NCBI RefSeq assembly: GCF_009725995.1
Contig: NZ_RCNS01000002.1
Coordinates: 868,001-932,000 of the forward strand
DNA from: Zobellia laminariae
GTDB taxonomy: Bacteria; Bacteroidota; Bacteroidia; Flavobacteriales; Flavobacteriaceae
Direction: 5' to 3'
DNA: 64,000 nt
Shown piece after piece: positions 54,497-64,000 of this stretch. The position numbers and the translations under genes are program-made. How positions within the stretch are numbered: the first letter of the stretch is position 1; the number at the start of each line of letters is the position of its first letter. The notes under the pieces were generated by a model that was given only the letters and a program-made list of their open reading frames with translations, did not search any database and was not told where the DNA came from.

Positions 54497-57400
54497 TTAG
54501 AACTTATAGTTCAACGATAAGTTAAACATTGTTCCTAATTGACTAAAATGGTAACCATCATAAGTCATTTGAGAATATCTTTGGTTGAAAGTAATTAAGT
54601 TAGATTGGTTTTGAACCTGCGCTGGGTCAGCAAGAATGGCATTACCTGCAGCGTTTTTAGATTGAAAACTCCACTCAGGCAACACATCAAATATATTGTT
54701 GACATTTAATGCAATCGTAAATTTTTCAGTCGCATTAAAATTAATCCCCAAGTCGGTTACAACGTTTGGTGTAAATTCAGTAAATAAATTCTCATCTAAA
54801 CCTTGTTGTTGGAATTTAGTTTTTCCGAAATACGTGTTATTCAAAGAGAAACCGAATTTATTGATATCGTAGTTAATTCCAAAAATCCATTTTGTTTCCG
54901 GACGCGAAGTAAAGAACAAAGCTTCTTGAGTACCGTTAACTACAGACTGACCTGAATTTGCTACTAAATCAATATCCTTAACAGGACCATTAAGTTCATT
55001 TTGAATAGTATAGTTTCCTGATAAATTTAAATCTAGACTACCTGCTCCAAGCGCAATACCTTTATAGGCAAGAACAACATCTACACCAGAAGTTTTGGTA
55101 TCAATAGCGTTAGAGAAAAAGCTAACATCACTTAAATTATTGCTTGCTAAAAGAATATCTAATGGGTTAGTAGGATCTCCACTACCTCCAATTTCATTTC
55201 CTAATACAATTCTATCTTCTACAGCAATATTGTAGTAATCAAAAGTATAGCTTAATTTATTACCTAATTTACCGCCAAAACCAATGGTGAAGTTGGTAGA
55301 CGTTTCAGCATCTAATGACGGTATGCCTAAAAGTTTAGCTTGTGTAGATACGTTATTAATTAAACCGCCCACTTGAATACCTTGTCCTGGCACAAAACTA
55401 TACTGCGCTTTTTGCGTATATATTTGGTGTAGAGTAGGAGCTCTAAATCCTGAAGAAATAGAACCTCTTAAGGTAAAAGCGTCGGCTACTTTGTAACGGG
55501 TACTGAACTTGTAAACAAAAGCATTACCAAAATCAGAATAGTTTTCTGTTCTAATAGTACCACTTAATAGGAAGGCATCTGTTACATCGTAATCTAAGCT
55601 CAAGTAACCACCAATATTATAACGGTTAAATTTACCTGAATTTTGAGGAGAAGCACCAGCAAATGAATCTGCACCACCACCATCGTAAGAAGCTAATTCT
55701 CCTTCTATAATTTCAAAAGTTTCAGTTCTAAACTCTGCACCAAAACCAATACTCACTCTGTCAGAAAGTAATCTAGAGATGTCAATGTTACCTACATTAT
55801 GTGAAAATCTAGTTCCACCAGGGTTAAATGATTGTTGACTGTTTTCTCTATATAATTCAGCACCTTCGGAAATTTCACCATCATCAACAGAACCATTACC
55901 GTCAGCATCAACCCAGGTTGATGGAGAATAAACTACGTTTCTATTATGAGTGTCGTTTACTTTGTATGTTTGAGTATTTCCACCAGTCGTAAAACTTGCA
56001 TCAATATTCCAATCATTAATGGTTGATTTGAAACCGATTGTTCCGTTGTAATCACTCAACTCACCTTCAAAAGTAGGAACATAACCATCATAACCTCCAG
56101 CTGTGTTTGGATTGTTTCCAGGGAAAAAATCTGCTAAATAAGGGTAATCATCTACAGTTCTCCAATATGGCGTTCTGTAATTAGCAAAACTATTAACAGC
56201 TTTGTAAACATATGCGGCATTTGCATAAAGAGAAGTGTTGTCGCTTAATTCATATCCTAAGTTTACAGAAAATTTTGCTGCAGCTGTTTCAGGAGAGCCA
56301 TTTATGTTTCCAGCATCTGGTCTTCGTGATAAAAATTCTTGTACATCTGCAATGTCAGCTCCAAAATCGGCAGCCTCACCGCCAGCATCTACGGTGCCTG
56401 GTCTATTTGATTGGTTTACTTTAGATAAATCAACCGTGTAGTTAACAAAACCTTTGTCATCACCAATAGAACTACCATTGTTTAGGGCTACGCCAAACAT
56501 TTCGCCATCACCTTCTGAAGTAATTCCTGTACGAATTGTAGCAGAACCTTCATTAGGGGTGTCTTTTAAGATAATATTCATTACACCTGCAATTGCATCT
56601 GAACCGTATTGAGCAGAAGCACCATCTCTTAATATCTCTACTCTTTTGATTGCATCTGTAGGTATCGCAGAAATATCCGCACCTGTTTCACCACGTCCTG
56701 GAGAGGTTTGTGTATAAAGCAAGGCGCTTAAGTTTTTACGTTTACCGTTAATTAGAATCAAAGTTCTACTTGGTCCCATGTTACGAATTTCATAAGGATC
56801 TAGTAAAGAAGTTGCATCGTTTACTGGTGTTTGAACCGTATTAAATGATGGAATTCTGTATTGCAAAGCTTTGTCAAAAGTTGCTTGACCCGTAGAAGTC
56901 AATTCTTTTACACCAACAACATCAACTGGTAAAGGCGTATCAGCATTACTTCTAGGAGCAGTTCTAGAACCTACTACTACAAACTCTTCTAATTGTACAC
57001 CTTCACTTAGTGAAACGTTAACAACAGATTTACCTGACACCTTTTTTTCCTTGGTAGGAAAGCCGATGTAGCTAAATACCAATGTCGCATCTGCTGCTGC
57101 ATCAATAGTATAATTACCATCAAAATCAGATGTAGTTCCATTGGTCGTACCTTTTTCGACAACGTTAACACCTGCTAATGGATTACCATCTTGATCTTTA
57201 ATATTACCAGTTATTGACTGCTGTAATATGGATAAATCTTTAACTGTACTATATTTTAAAGTATTAAGAGAGAGTTTATTTAGTTTAACTTTCTCCGCTT
57301 TTTTGTGGTAAACCACGTAATAGTTGTTGCCTAAATACTCAAAATCAAAACTTGTTTTGCTTTCAAGTTTGTTTATAATTTTATTGAGCTTACTATATCT

Positions 57401-57619
57401 ATACTCTTCAGGATCTAAATTTTCTCCGGATATTAGACTAGCATTATAAGTAAAATAAACATTATGCTTTTTGCTTATATCAGTAAGAAAATCGGACAGA
57501 GCAACATTCTCTTCCACTTCCATGGTAATGTTGTTTTCTGATGCCTGAACCTGCACAGTTCCTATTGCTAGGCTTGCAGTTAACAGTGTTTTCATAATAG
57601 TTTTTCTCATAATAATCAT
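54497..57619 (-). CDS. STN-domain TonB-dependent receptor (cell-surface signalling type)
   Basis: 1,040 residues. The signal peptide (MKTLLTASLAIGTVQVQA) is followed by an STN domain (ITMEVEENVALSDFLTDIS, residues about 28-100), which contacts FecR in cell-surface signalling. Then come the carboxypeptidase-like domain (ITGNIKDQDGNPLAGVNV), the plug (RTLILINGKRKNLSALL, RVEILRDGASAQYGSDAIAG) and the barrel ending FNLSLNYKF. An ATG at 57610 (MRKTIMKT) is also plausible. It is controlled by the upstream FecR and sigma genes (gap 12 bases). No SusD-type partner follows. Confidence 0.92.
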   Translation of the reverse strand: MIIMRKTIMKTLLTASLAIGTVQVQASENNITMEVEENVALSDFLTDISKKHNVYFTYNASLISGENLDPEEYRYSKLNKIINKLESKTSFDFEYLGNNYYVVYHKKAEKVKLNKLSLNTLKYSTVKDLSILQQSITGNIKDQDGNPLAGVNVVEKGTTNGTTSDFDGNYTIDAAADATLVFSYIGFPTKEKKVSGKSVVNVSLSEGVQLEEFVVVGSRTAPRSNADTPLPVDVVGVKELTSTGQATFDKALQYRIPSFNTVQTPVNDATSLLDPYEIRNMGPSRTLILINGKRKNLSALLYTQTSPGRGETGADISAIPTDAIKRVEILRDGASAQYGSDAIAGVMNIILKDTPNEGSATIRTGITSEGDGEMFGVALNNGSSIGDDKGFVNYTVDLSKVNQSNRPGTVDAGGEAADFGADIADVQEFLSRRPDAGNINGSPETAAAKFSVNLGYELSDNTSLYANAAYVYKAVNSFANYRTPYWRTVDDYPYLADFFPGNNPNTAGGYDGYVPTFEGELSDYNGTIGFKSTINDWNIDASFTTGGNTQTYKVNDTHNRNVVYSPSTWVDADGNGSVDDGEISEGAELYRENSQQSFNPGGTRFSHNVGNIDISRLLSDRVSIGFGAEFRTETFEIIEGELASYDGGGADSFAGASPQNSGKFNRYNIGGYLSLDYDVTDAFLLSGTIRTENYSDFGNAFVYKFSTRYKVADAFTLRGSISSGFRAPTLHQIYTQKAQYSFVPGQGIQVGGLINNVSTQAKLLGIPSLDAETSTNFTIGFGGKLGNKLSYTFDYYNIAVEDRIVLGNEIGGSGDPTNPLDILLASNNLSDVSFFSNAIDTKTSGVDVVLAYKGIALGAGSLDLNLSGNYTIQNELNGPVKDIDLVANSGQSVVNGTQEALFFTSRPETKWIFGINYDINKFGFSLNNTYFGKTKFQQQGLDENLFTEFTPNVVTDLGINFNATEKFTIALNVNNIFDVLPEWSFQSKNAAGNAILADPAQVQNQSNLITFNQRYSQMTYDGYHFSQLGTMFNLSLNYKF

Positions 57620-57630
57620 TTAATTTTTAG

Positions 57631-58626
57631 TTAGTTCTTAAATATTAGTAGTCTTTTGTCCTTAACGACAATTCTAGTCCCAGTCGATTTTTCTATTGCT
57701 GACAAACAAATTTTGAGATTTTGATTAGGGATACCCCCGGTTAGTTTTTGGTTTTTAAGTTCTTCGTCAATGAATTCTGTTTTCATTCCATATGCCTGTT
57801 CTACATTTTTCATAACCTCATATACTGATGTGTTATTGAAAATATAAGTTCCTTCGCGCCATAAAGAGTATGAAAGGTCTTGGGTTACTTTGTCATGTGT
57901 TATTTCTTTATCTTCTTTAGAGTAAGAAACCAACTCACCCGGTATCATTTTTTGAGTAGTACCATCGTCCAATAAAAGTTCTATAGAACCTTCATCTAAA
58001 AGAACACCGGTCTTATTATCTCTTGTGCTTACATGGAACTGCGTTCCAAAAACCTCAACTTTTAAATCTTTCGTATTTACCCAAAATTTAGCTTTGGTAG
58101 ATGGTATAGATTTTACTTTAAAATAAGCTTCTCCTGATAAGTTTATATTACGTGGGGATGTTTTGTCGTATGAAATTTCAGAATTTCCGTTTAAAACAAC
58201 AGAAGTACCATCAGGTAATTTTAAATCGATGATTTCACCAAATACCGTTTTATGGGTTACTGTGGTATCAGTAGGTAAAAAACTATAACCGAAGGTTACC
58301 ATGAGGACTAAAACAGCAGTAATTGCTATATATTTAACTGCCTTTGAGGTGGTTTTTTTACTTTTGGAATCTATTTTTTCTGGTTCTAGCTGAGCTAGTA
58401 CATGACTAAGTTCCCTTTCAATTTTACTTTCAGAAATTTTCGCATTATCAAACTGAATTCCTAGAATTATAGCTTTGGCATTAAATACGGTTTCTATTTT
58501 ATCCGGGTGCTTCTCAATCCAATTGTTCCAGAAGGCTACATCGTTTTGATTTTGGTTCTTGGCCCAATTCACAAACGAAATATCGTCTATCAGAATTTCT
58601 AAAAGGGAAAGGTTTTTTTTACTCAT
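57631..58626 (-). CDS. FecR-family anti-sigma factor
   Basis: 331 residues from the ATG at 58626 (MSKKNLSLLEILIDD); two further in-frame ATGs lie upstream. Residues about 100-120 (AVKYIAITAVLVLMVTFGYSF) form the membrane helix that separates the cytoplasmic part from the FecR domain (GEIIDLKLPDGTSVVLNG, AYFKVKSIPSTKAKFWV, VEVFGTQFHVSTRD). It should hold the sigma factor inactive until the STN receptor signals. It lies between the sigma and receptor genes. Confidence 0.9.
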   Translation of the reverse strand: MSKKNLSLLEILIDDISFVNWAKNQNQNDVAFWNNWIEKHPDKIETVFNAKAIILGIQFDNAKISESKIERELSHVLAQLEPEKIDSKSKKTTSKAVKYIAITAVLVLMVTFGYSFLPTDTTVTHKTVFGEIIDLKLPDGTSVVLNGNSEISYDKTSPRNINLSGEAYFKVKSIPSTKAKFWVNTKDLKVEVFGTQFHVSTRDNKTGVLLDEGSIELLLDDGTTQKMIPGELVSYSKEDKEITHDKVTQDLSYSLWREGTYIFNNTSVYEVMKNVEQAYGMKTEFIDEELKNQKLTGGIPNQNLKICLSAIEKSTGTRIVVKDKRLLIFKN

Positions 58627-58681
58627 AAAAATGGTCTTCATTAATAAAGAGACCATCTTTTATTATTAATACCCTATTTTT

Positions 58682-59260
58682 TTAAGTTTTTTTTAAAACA
58701 GCAGATATTTCATGGTCTAGTATCTCGCTTCGCAACTTGGTAAATGCTTTTTGTAACGTATTTAATACACTTTGATAGGAGATATCCATCACCTCTGCTG
58801 TGTCCTTAATAGATAGCCCACTGTAGTATTTTAAATACACTACTTCCCGTTGCCTTGTAGATAGGGAGTTGAGTAGGATTACTAGGGTAGTGTTCTTTGT
58901 GTTGCTTATTTCTTGTTCAATTTTTAATTCTTCGGGTGAAAATCCAAAGGATTGACTAGACTCTAAACTTTCTTCAAAAGAAGTAAAGAGGCGTTCTTTT
59001 TTAAGACTTTTTAAGACAGCTCTTCTGAATGATACAAATAAATAGGATTTTACATTATTAACTTCGCCTAAATTTCTTCTGTTTTTATGTAAGTAAATAA
59101 AAAAGCTTTGGAGACAATCTTCAGTAATAAATTGATCAGAAGATATTTTCAAACCATAACTATATAATTGTGAATAGTAGGTTTTGAATAATGAAGAAAA
59201 GGCATTTTTATCACCTTCGATAAATAATTGCCACAAAGGTTTTTCAGAAGAAGTGTTCAT
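58682..59260 (-). CDS. ECF RNA polymerase sigma factor
   Basis: 192 residues. Region 2 (FKTYYSQLYSYGLKISSD, DCLQSFFIYLHKNR) and region 4 (LSTRQREVVYLKYYSGLSIKDTAEVMDIS, QSVLNTLQKAFTKLR) are present without regions 1 and 3. Its own promoter lies upstream. It should transcribe the receptor gene when released by FecR. Confidence 0.92.
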   Translation of the reverse strand: MNTSSEKPLWQLFIEGDKNAFSSLFKTYYSQLYSYGLKISSDQFITEDCLQSFFIYLHKNRRNLGEVNNVKSYLFVSFRRAVLKSLKKERLFTSFEESLESSQSFGFSPEELKIEQEISNTKNTTLVILLNSLSTRQREVVYLKYYSGLSIKDTAEVMDISYQSVLNTLQKAFTKLRSEILDHEISAVLKKT

Positions 59261-59333
59261 ATTCTATATCTGTCCAGACCATAAATATATATAATCATTA
59301 TTAAAATTATGTTAAATGAAATAATAAAATCAG

Positions 59334-59364
59334 CAAACATAACAATTAATTAAATATGTGGCAA
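59334..59364 (-). promoter_or_regulatory. Promoter of the ECF sigma operon (TTG-N20-TATGTTTG)
   Basis: On the minus strand TTG (59364-59362) and TATGTTTG (59341-59334) are 20 bases apart, a full match to the Bacteroidota consensus (TTG, 19-21, TAnnTTTG). It lies about 75 bases upstream of the sigma gene start. Confidence 0.65.
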
Positions 59365-59478
59365 TGATACACTTATTTAGCTGAATATTGTTTAATGTTA
59401 AATAGTATGGTTGAAAAGAGATGATTTAGAGTGATAAGTGAGGGCGAGACTTTTATTAAAAATACCAATTCAAAAAGT

Positions 59479-59486
59479 TATCTTTG
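59479..59486 (+). promoter_or_regulatory. -7 box (TATCTTTG) for ychF
   Basis: TATCTTTG fits TAnnTTTG exactly. It lies 57 bases upstream of the ATG at 59543 and supports that start over the longer open frame that begins at 59438. Confidence 0.5.
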
Positions 59487-59542
59487 CAGCCTATTTTAGA
59501 GGACCTTTTAAATTTATTCAAACTTTAATTACAATTTTCAAG

Positions 59543-60637
59543 ATGAAAGCAGGTATTGTAGGATTGCCAAATGTAGGAAAATCAACTCTTTTCAATTGTC
59601 TTTCCAATGCTAAAGCACAAAGTGCCAATTTTCCTTTTTGCACAATAGAGCCTAATATAGGGGTTGTAAATGTTCCGGATGCTCGATTGCAAAAACTAGA
59701 GACTTTGGTAGACCCAGAACGCGTTTTACCTGCAACGGTTGAAATCGTTGATATTGCTGGTTTGGTAAAAGGAGCAAGTAAAGGTGAAGGATTAGGAAAT
59801 CAGTTTTTGGGAAATATTCGTGAAACCGACGCTATTTTGCATGTTTTACGTTGTTTTAATGATGATAATATTATTCACGTAGACGGTTCTGTTGACCCAA
59901 TCAGGGACAAAGAGACCATTGATATGGAATTGCAGCTAAAAGATTTAGAAACGGTAGATAAAAAACTGGACAAAGTAAAACGTGCTGCTAAAACGGGTAA
60001 TAAAGAAGCCCAAAAAGAAGAAGCCGTTCTTTTAAAGTTAAAAACGGGCTTAGAAGCGGGTACATCAGTTCGTGCTATTGAATTGTCCAAAGAAGATAGA
60101 GAAGAATTTGTAAAACCTTTACAGTTTATTACAGATAAACCTGTAATGTATGTTTGTAATGTAGATGAAGATGCTGCGGCCACAGGAAACGAATATGTAG
60201 AAAGGGTAAAAGCTGCTGTAGCTCAAGAAAATGCAGAAGTAGTTGTTCTAGCAGTGGGTACAGAAGCAGATATTACTGAATTAGAAACTTACGAAGAGCG
60301 ACAAATGTTTTTGGAAGATCTTGGTTTAGAAGAACCAGGTTCTGCTAAATTAATACGTGGTGCTTACAAATTATTGAATTTAGAAACGTATTTCACAGCT
60401 GGTGTAAAGGAAGTACGTGCTTGGACTATTCCTGTTGGTGCTACTGCCCCACAGGCCGCTGGTGTAATTCATACTGATTTTGAGAAAGGCTTTATTCGTG
60501 CCGAGGTTATCGCTTATAATGACTATGTAGAATTTGGTAGCGAGTCTAAGGTAAAGGAAGCTGGTAAAATGCGTGTGGAGGGTAAAGAGTATATCGTTAA
60601 AGATGGCGATGTAATGCACTTTAGATTCAACGTATAG
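59543..60637 (+). CDS. ychF: Redox-regulated ATPase YchF
   Basis: 364 residues from ATG 59543, the length of YchF proteins elsewhere; the upstream 35 codons belong to the promoter region. [14 protein letters not shown] (G1) and [20 protein letters not shown] (G3) mark the Obg-like domain, and the C-terminal TGS-like domain ([18 protein letters not shown]) ends in the FRFNV tail. It binds ATP rather than GTP and takes part in translation and oxidative stress response. Confidence 0.95.
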   Translation: MKAGIVGLPNVGKSTLFNCLSNAKAQSANFPFCTIEPNIGVVNVPDARLQKLETLVDPERVLPATVEIVDIAGLVKGASKGEGLGNQFLGNIRETDAILHVLRCFNDDNIIHVDGSVDPIRDKETIDMELQLKDLETVDKKLDKVKRAAKTGNKEAQKEEAVLLKLKTGLEAGTSVRAIELSKEDREEFVKPLQFITDKPVMYVCNVDEDAAATGNEYVERVKAAVAQENAEVVVLAVGTEADITELETYEERQMFLEDLGLEEPGSAKLIRGAYKLLNLETYFTAGVKEVRAWTIPVGATAPQAAGVIHTDFEKGFIRAEVIAYNDYVEFGSESKVKEAGKMRVEGKEYIVKDGDVMHFRFNV

Positions 60638-60688
60638 TATTTAATATAGCTATGACTATTTGTTAAGTTGGTAGCAAAATAATATTTG

Positions 60689-60720
60689 AAGACCACATGA
60701 GTATATCTTATGTGGTCTTT
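60689..60720 (+). terminator. Terminator after ychF
   Basis: AAGACCACATGAG (60689-60701) pairs with CTTATGTGGTCTT (60708-60720), one G-T pair, loop of six, followed by TATTTATA. Confidence 0.75.
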
Positions 60721-60819
60721 ATTTATAAATAGGAATCCTGTTTATAAAAGAAATCAACATCATTTTAGGATAAGCCTATTTATGGTTAAATTCACAATTC
60801 TAAAAAACACTCTAGTAAA

Positions 60820-63150
60820 TTGAAGAATTTTATAGATGAATTGAACGATGCCCAAAGAGCACCCGTTCTACATAAAGATGGACCGTTAATGGTTATCGCA
60901 GGAGCTGGGTCAGGTAAAACCAGGGTTCTTACTTATCGGATTGCGTATTTAATGCAACAAGGTGTTGACCCTTTCAATATTCTGGCATTAACTTTTACCA
61001 ATAAGGCGGCACGTGAAATGAAAGAGCGTATTGCCAAGATAGCGGGTAGATCGGAGACTAAAAACCTTTGGATGGGTACATTCCACTCCGTTTTTGCCAA
61101 GTTGCTACGGTTTGATGGCGATAAACTGGGTTTTCCTAGTAATTTCACTATTTACGATACGCAAGATTCTCAACGGCTGCTGGCTTCCATTATTAAGGAA
61201 ATGGGTCTAGATAAAGATATTTATAAGTACAAACAGGTACAAAATCGTATCTCGTCATTTAAAAACAGTTTAATAACTGTTAAAGCTTATTTGAAAGATC
61301 CTGATTTGGTAGAGGCGGATGCTATGGCCAAAAAACCCAGAATGGGAGAGATATACCAAAACTATGTAGATCGCTGTTTTAAAGCGGGCGCAATGGATTT
61401 TGATGACCTTTTACTTCGTACTAACGAACTTTTAAATCGTTTTCCTGAAGTATTGGCCAAGTACCAAGATAGGTTCCGATATATTTTGGTTGATGAGTAC
61501 CAAGATACCAACCACTCGCAATACCTTATAGTGAAGGCACTAGCAGATCGTTTTCATAACATTTGTGTGGTGGGAGATGATGCGCAGAGTATTTATTCGT
61601 TTCGTGGGGCGAATATTAGTAACATATTAAACTTTCAGAAAGATTATGATAATGTGGGCATGTATCGCCTAGAACAGAATTATAGGTCTACAAGAAATAT
61701 AGTAAATGCGGCAAACTCAATTATCGCAAAAAACAAAGAGCAGCTAGAGAAAATAGTTTGGACGTCAAACGATGATGGTTCTAGCATAAAAATACATCGT
61801 AGTACAACTGATGCCGAAGAAGGTAGGTTTGTGGCTGGTTCTATTTGGGACCACAAGATGAACGAGCAATTGGGTAACGGTGAATTTGCTATACTCTATC
61901 GTACCAACTCGCAATCACGTGCTATGGAGGACGCGCTACGAAAGCGTGATATTCCTTACCGTATTTACGGTGGACTTTCTTTTTATCAGCGAAAAGAAAT
62001 AAAGGATGTATTGAGTTATTTGCGATTGGTCATTAATCCTAAAGATGAAGAAGCCCTTAAGCGGATTATCAATTTTCCGGCAAGGGGTATCGGTCAAACT
62101 ACTTTAGACAAGTTAACGGTTGCCGCCAATCATTATAACCGTTCCATTTTTGAGGTGATTCAAAACCTTGATAAAATTAACCTGAAAATAAATGCTGGTA
62201 CGCAACGAAAGTTGCAGGACTTTACTACCATGATTCAAAGTTTTCAGATTATGAACGAAACTGCCGATGCTTTTGTAATGGCGGAGCATGTGGCCAAGAA
62301 GTCGGGTATTCTTTTAGAGTTTAAAAAAGATGGAACTCCCGAAGGTATTGGCAAAATGGAGAATATCGAAGAGCTACTAAACGGTATTAAAGATTTTGTA
62401 GAAGGACAGATGGAAATTGCCGACGCTACAGGAAGCATTGGTGAATTTCTTGAAGATGTGGCATTGGCAACAGATTTGGATAATGATAAAGGTGATGATG
62501 ACCGTGTTGCTCTTATGACCATTCACTTAGCTAAAGGTCTTGAATTCCCATACGTTTATATCGTAGGTATGGAAGAAGATTTATTCCCTTCTGGAATGAG
62601 TATGAACACGCGAAGCGAACTGGAGGAGGAGCGAAGGTTATTCTACGTGGCGCTTACACGTGCTGAGAAACAGGCATACCTTACCTATACTCAAAATAGA
62701 TACCGATGGGGTAAGTTGATAGACGCAGAACCTAGTCGGTTTTTAGAGGAAATAGATGAGAAATATGTAGAAAATCTCACACCAATTGATACAGGTTACC
62801 GATATAAGCCACTTGTAGATAACGATATTTTTGGAGAGATTGATAAAAGTAGGTTGCGGCAGGGTAAACCAACTAAAGGAACACCACCGCCTAGCGGTAA
62901 AAAACCTAATGAAGGTCAACTCAGAAAACTGAGGAAATTAAAGCCAGAACTTGCTACTCCTATTGGGAATACCAATGAGGTAGACCCAAATTTAGCTGAG
63001 GGTAGTATCATTAATCATACTCGTTTTGGCCGTGGAAAAGTAATTAAAATAGAAGGCGTAGGGAATGACCGAAAAGCGGAAATTCAGTTTGTAAAAGGGG
63101 ATATTAAAAAGCTATTGCTTCGTTTTGCGAAGTTGGAGGTTATTTCGTAA
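60820..63150 (+). CDS. UvrD/PcrA-type DNA helicase
   Basis: 776 residues from a TTG (60820), which gives the expected start (KNFIDELNDAQRAPV). Superfamily 1 helicase motifs: Walker A AGAGSGKT, ALTFTNKAAREMKERI, motif II LVDEYQDTN, motif III GDDAQSIYSFRGA, motif IV RLEQNYRST, motif V IHLAKGLEFPYVY and motif VI VALTRAEK. It unwinds DNA 3' to 5' in repair and replication restart. The C-terminal tail is like that of PcrA (HTRFGRGKVIKIEG). Confidence 0.94.
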   Translation: MKNFIDELNDAQRAPVLHKDGPLMVIAGAGSGKTRVLTYRIAYLMQQGVDPFNILALTFTNKAAREMKERIAKIAGRSETKNLWMGTFHSVFAKLLRFDGDKLGFPSNFTIYDTQDSQRLLASIIKEMGLDKDIYKYKQVQNRISSFKNSLITVKAYLKDPDLVEADAMAKKPRMGEIYQNYVDRCFKAGAMDFDDLLLRTNELLNRFPEVLAKYQDRFRYILVDEYQDTNHSQYLIVKALADRFHNICVVGDDAQSIYSFRGANISNILNFQKDYDNVGMYRLEQNYRSTRNIVNAANSIIAKNKEQLEKIVWTSNDDGSSIKIHRSTTDAEEGRFVAGSIWDHKMNEQLGNGEFAILYRTNSQSRAMEDALRKRDIPYRIYGGLSFYQRKEIKDVLSYLRLVINPKDEEALKRIINFPARGIGQTTLDKLTVAANHYNRSIFEVIQNLDKINLKINAGTQRKLQDFTTMIQSFQIMNETADAFVMAEHVAKKSGILLEFKKDGTPEGIGKMENIEELLNGIKDFVEGQMEIADATGSIGEFLEDVALATDLDNDKGDDDRVALMTIHLAKGLEFPYVYIVGMEEDLFPSGMSMNTRSELEEERRLFYVALTRAEKQAYLTYTQNRYRWGKLIDAEPSRFLEEIDEKYVENLTPIDTGYRYKPLVDNDIFGEIDKSRLRQGKPTKGTPPPSGKKPNEGQLRKLRKLKPELATPIGNTNEVDPNLAEGSIINHTRFGRGKVIKIEGVGNDRKAEIQFVKGDIKKLLLRFAKLEVIS

Positions 63151-63271
63151 GACTAGTTTTAGAATTGATTTTGTCTTTTCTTTTGAAGTTCTTTTTATTT
63201 TATAAGCTATTATAAATAGTAATTACTTTTAGGTAAAAGTGTATATATTAGAAATTGATTAGCTTAAAACT

Positions 63272-63892
63272 ATGGCGGAATTCATTAAAATATACGAAGA
63301 GAATCCTAACCCTAAAGAAATAAAGAGGGTGGTGGATGTACTGAGGAAAGGTGGTTTAGTTATTTATCCAACAGATACTGTTTATGGTTTAGGTTGTGAT
63401 ATAACTAACTCACGAGCGTTGGAAAAGATAGCCCGCATCAAAGGCATAAAATTGGCCAAGGCTAATTTTTCTTTTATCTGTGCAGATTTAAGTAACCTCT
63501 CCGACTATGTGCGGCAAATAGATACGGCTACTTTTAAAATACTTAAAAGAGCATTGCCAGGACCATATACTTTTATCCTCCCTGGAAATACAAACTTACC
63601 TAAGGACTTTAAAAAGAAGAAGACTGTAGGAATTAGAGTTCCGGCTAATACTATAGCACAAGCGCTCGTAGAAGGTCTCGGGAACCCAATTGTATCAACT
63701 TCTATACATGATGAAGATGATTTACTGGAATATACCACAGATCCGGAACTTATTTTTGAAAAGTGGGAAAACTTAGTGGATATTGTTATTGATGGTGGTT
63801 ATGGAGATAACGTAGCCTCAACAGTAATTGACCTATCTAATGGGGAGCCCCAAGTTATTAGAGAAGGCAAAGGAGATATTGATATTTTCTAA
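63272..63892 (+). CDS. YciO/YrdC/Sua5-fold protein (YciO type)
   Basis: 206 residues, the length of E. coli YciO. LVIYPTDTVYGLGCDITN, GPYTFILPG, VGIRVPANTIAQAL and STVIDLSNGEPQVIREGKGD match YciO more closely than TsaC/Sua5. It may make threonylcarbamoyl-AMP, but YciO proteins are weak or accessory in this reaction. A second, true TsaC would be expected elsewhere in the genome. Confidence 0.87.
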   Translation: MAEFIKIYEENPNPKEIKRVVDVLRKGGLVIYPTDTVYGLGCDITNSRALEKIARIKGIKLAKANFSFICADLSNLSDYVRQIDTATFKILKRALPGPYTFILPGNTNLPKDFKKKKTVGIRVPANTIAQALVEGLGNPIVSTSIHDEDDLLEYTTDPELIFEKWENLVDIVIDGGYGDNVASTVIDLSNGEPQVIREGKGDIDIF

Positions 63893-63931
63893 AAGAAATT
63901 AAAACCTCGGAAATGAGAGAATTGAACATAA

Positions 63932-63962
63932 AAAAACCGCAACTTATAAAGTTGCGGTTTTT
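63932..63962 (+). terminator. Bidirectional terminator after the YciO gene
   Basis: Arms AAAAACCGCAACTT (63932-63945) and its complement (63949-63962), loop ATA. The A run on one side and the T run on the other let it act on both strands. Confidence 0.8.
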
Positions 63963-64000
63963 ATTTATGCTATAGTTACTGCTTAGTTGTTAATAGCAGG

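Noticed and set aside
59438..59542. 35-codon N-terminal extension of YchF
   Set aside because: Family length and a TAnnTTTG box inside this stretch point to the ATG at 59543 as the true start.
63982..64000. Possible end of a minus-strand gene (codons reading P-A-I-N-N then stop)
   Set aside because: A bidirectional terminator next to it makes this plausible, but only six codons are visible.

Overview
The window is AT-rich DNA from a member of the Bacteroidota, almost certainly a marine-type Flavobacteriaceae. The evidence is the family-restricted small proteins (Lacal_2735 type, DUF2452, TIGR03643, DUF6146, DUF983), several promoters of the Bacteroidota form (TTG, about 20 bases, TAnnTTTG), TonB-dependent receptors with carboxypeptidase-like N-termini, an ECF sigma/FecR/STN-receptor set, and a CusA-type pump fused to its TolC partner.

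Region 1 (1 to about 17,950) is accessory DNA. It starts with a partial secreted protein and a small GIY-YIG-like protein. A three-gene minus-strand cassette follows (2,847-8,849): an alpha/beta-hydrolase ('lipase') with a TPR-like tail, a peptidoglycan-binding/CHAP-like amidase without a signal peptide, and a 1,176-residue DUF4062-STAND NTPase with a membrane segment and 18 leucine-rich repeats of 23 residues. This looks like a multi-gene NLR-like conflict or defence system. It is bracketed by a perfect 16-bp direct repeat (2,800-2,815 and 8,961-8,976). Next to it lies a mobilizable element (about 9.7-17.95 kb) with an SRAP protein, two mobilization proteins, a candidate oriT hairpin, a frameshifted Toprim-type primase, a candidate replication origin with five GCCGATT boxes, a RepA-like ATPase, a DUF3853 DNA-binding protein, an unknown protein and a tyrosine integrase. 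The element ends at what looks like the displaced 3' end of a tRNA-Ser gene plus its terminator. The intact tRNA is not in the window, so the island probably continues to the left.

Region 2 (18.3-29 kb) is a light and oxidative stress cluster. Tightly coupled genes encode TIGR03643, a stand-alone photolyase FAD domain, an atypical photolyase, a flavin reductase, a 42-residue DUF2256 zinc-ribbon protein and an FeS-type photolyase broken by a one-base deletion. Beyond them lie CIA30, glutathione peroxidase, a CDP-alcohol phosphatidyltransferase, QueD, an amine-oxidase-like flavoprotein and DUF2237.

Region 3 (29.6-64 kb) is core-like chromosome: a heavy-metal efflux operon, a TlpA-like protein, an AraC regulator, TIGR02757 plus LolD, FolE, a sulfite-dehydrogenase-like molybdoenzyme with its cytochrome c, a sterol-desaturase-like enzyme, a TonB receptor with its lipoprotein, a serine-biosynthesis cluster (SerA-like, SerC, LuxC-like reductase, ferredoxin), an ECF sigma/FecR/TonB receptor unit, YchF, a UvrD/PcrA helicase and a YciO-type protein. 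Two genes in the window carry single-base shifts at homopolymer runs, so sequencing error is a live alternative to true pseudogenes.
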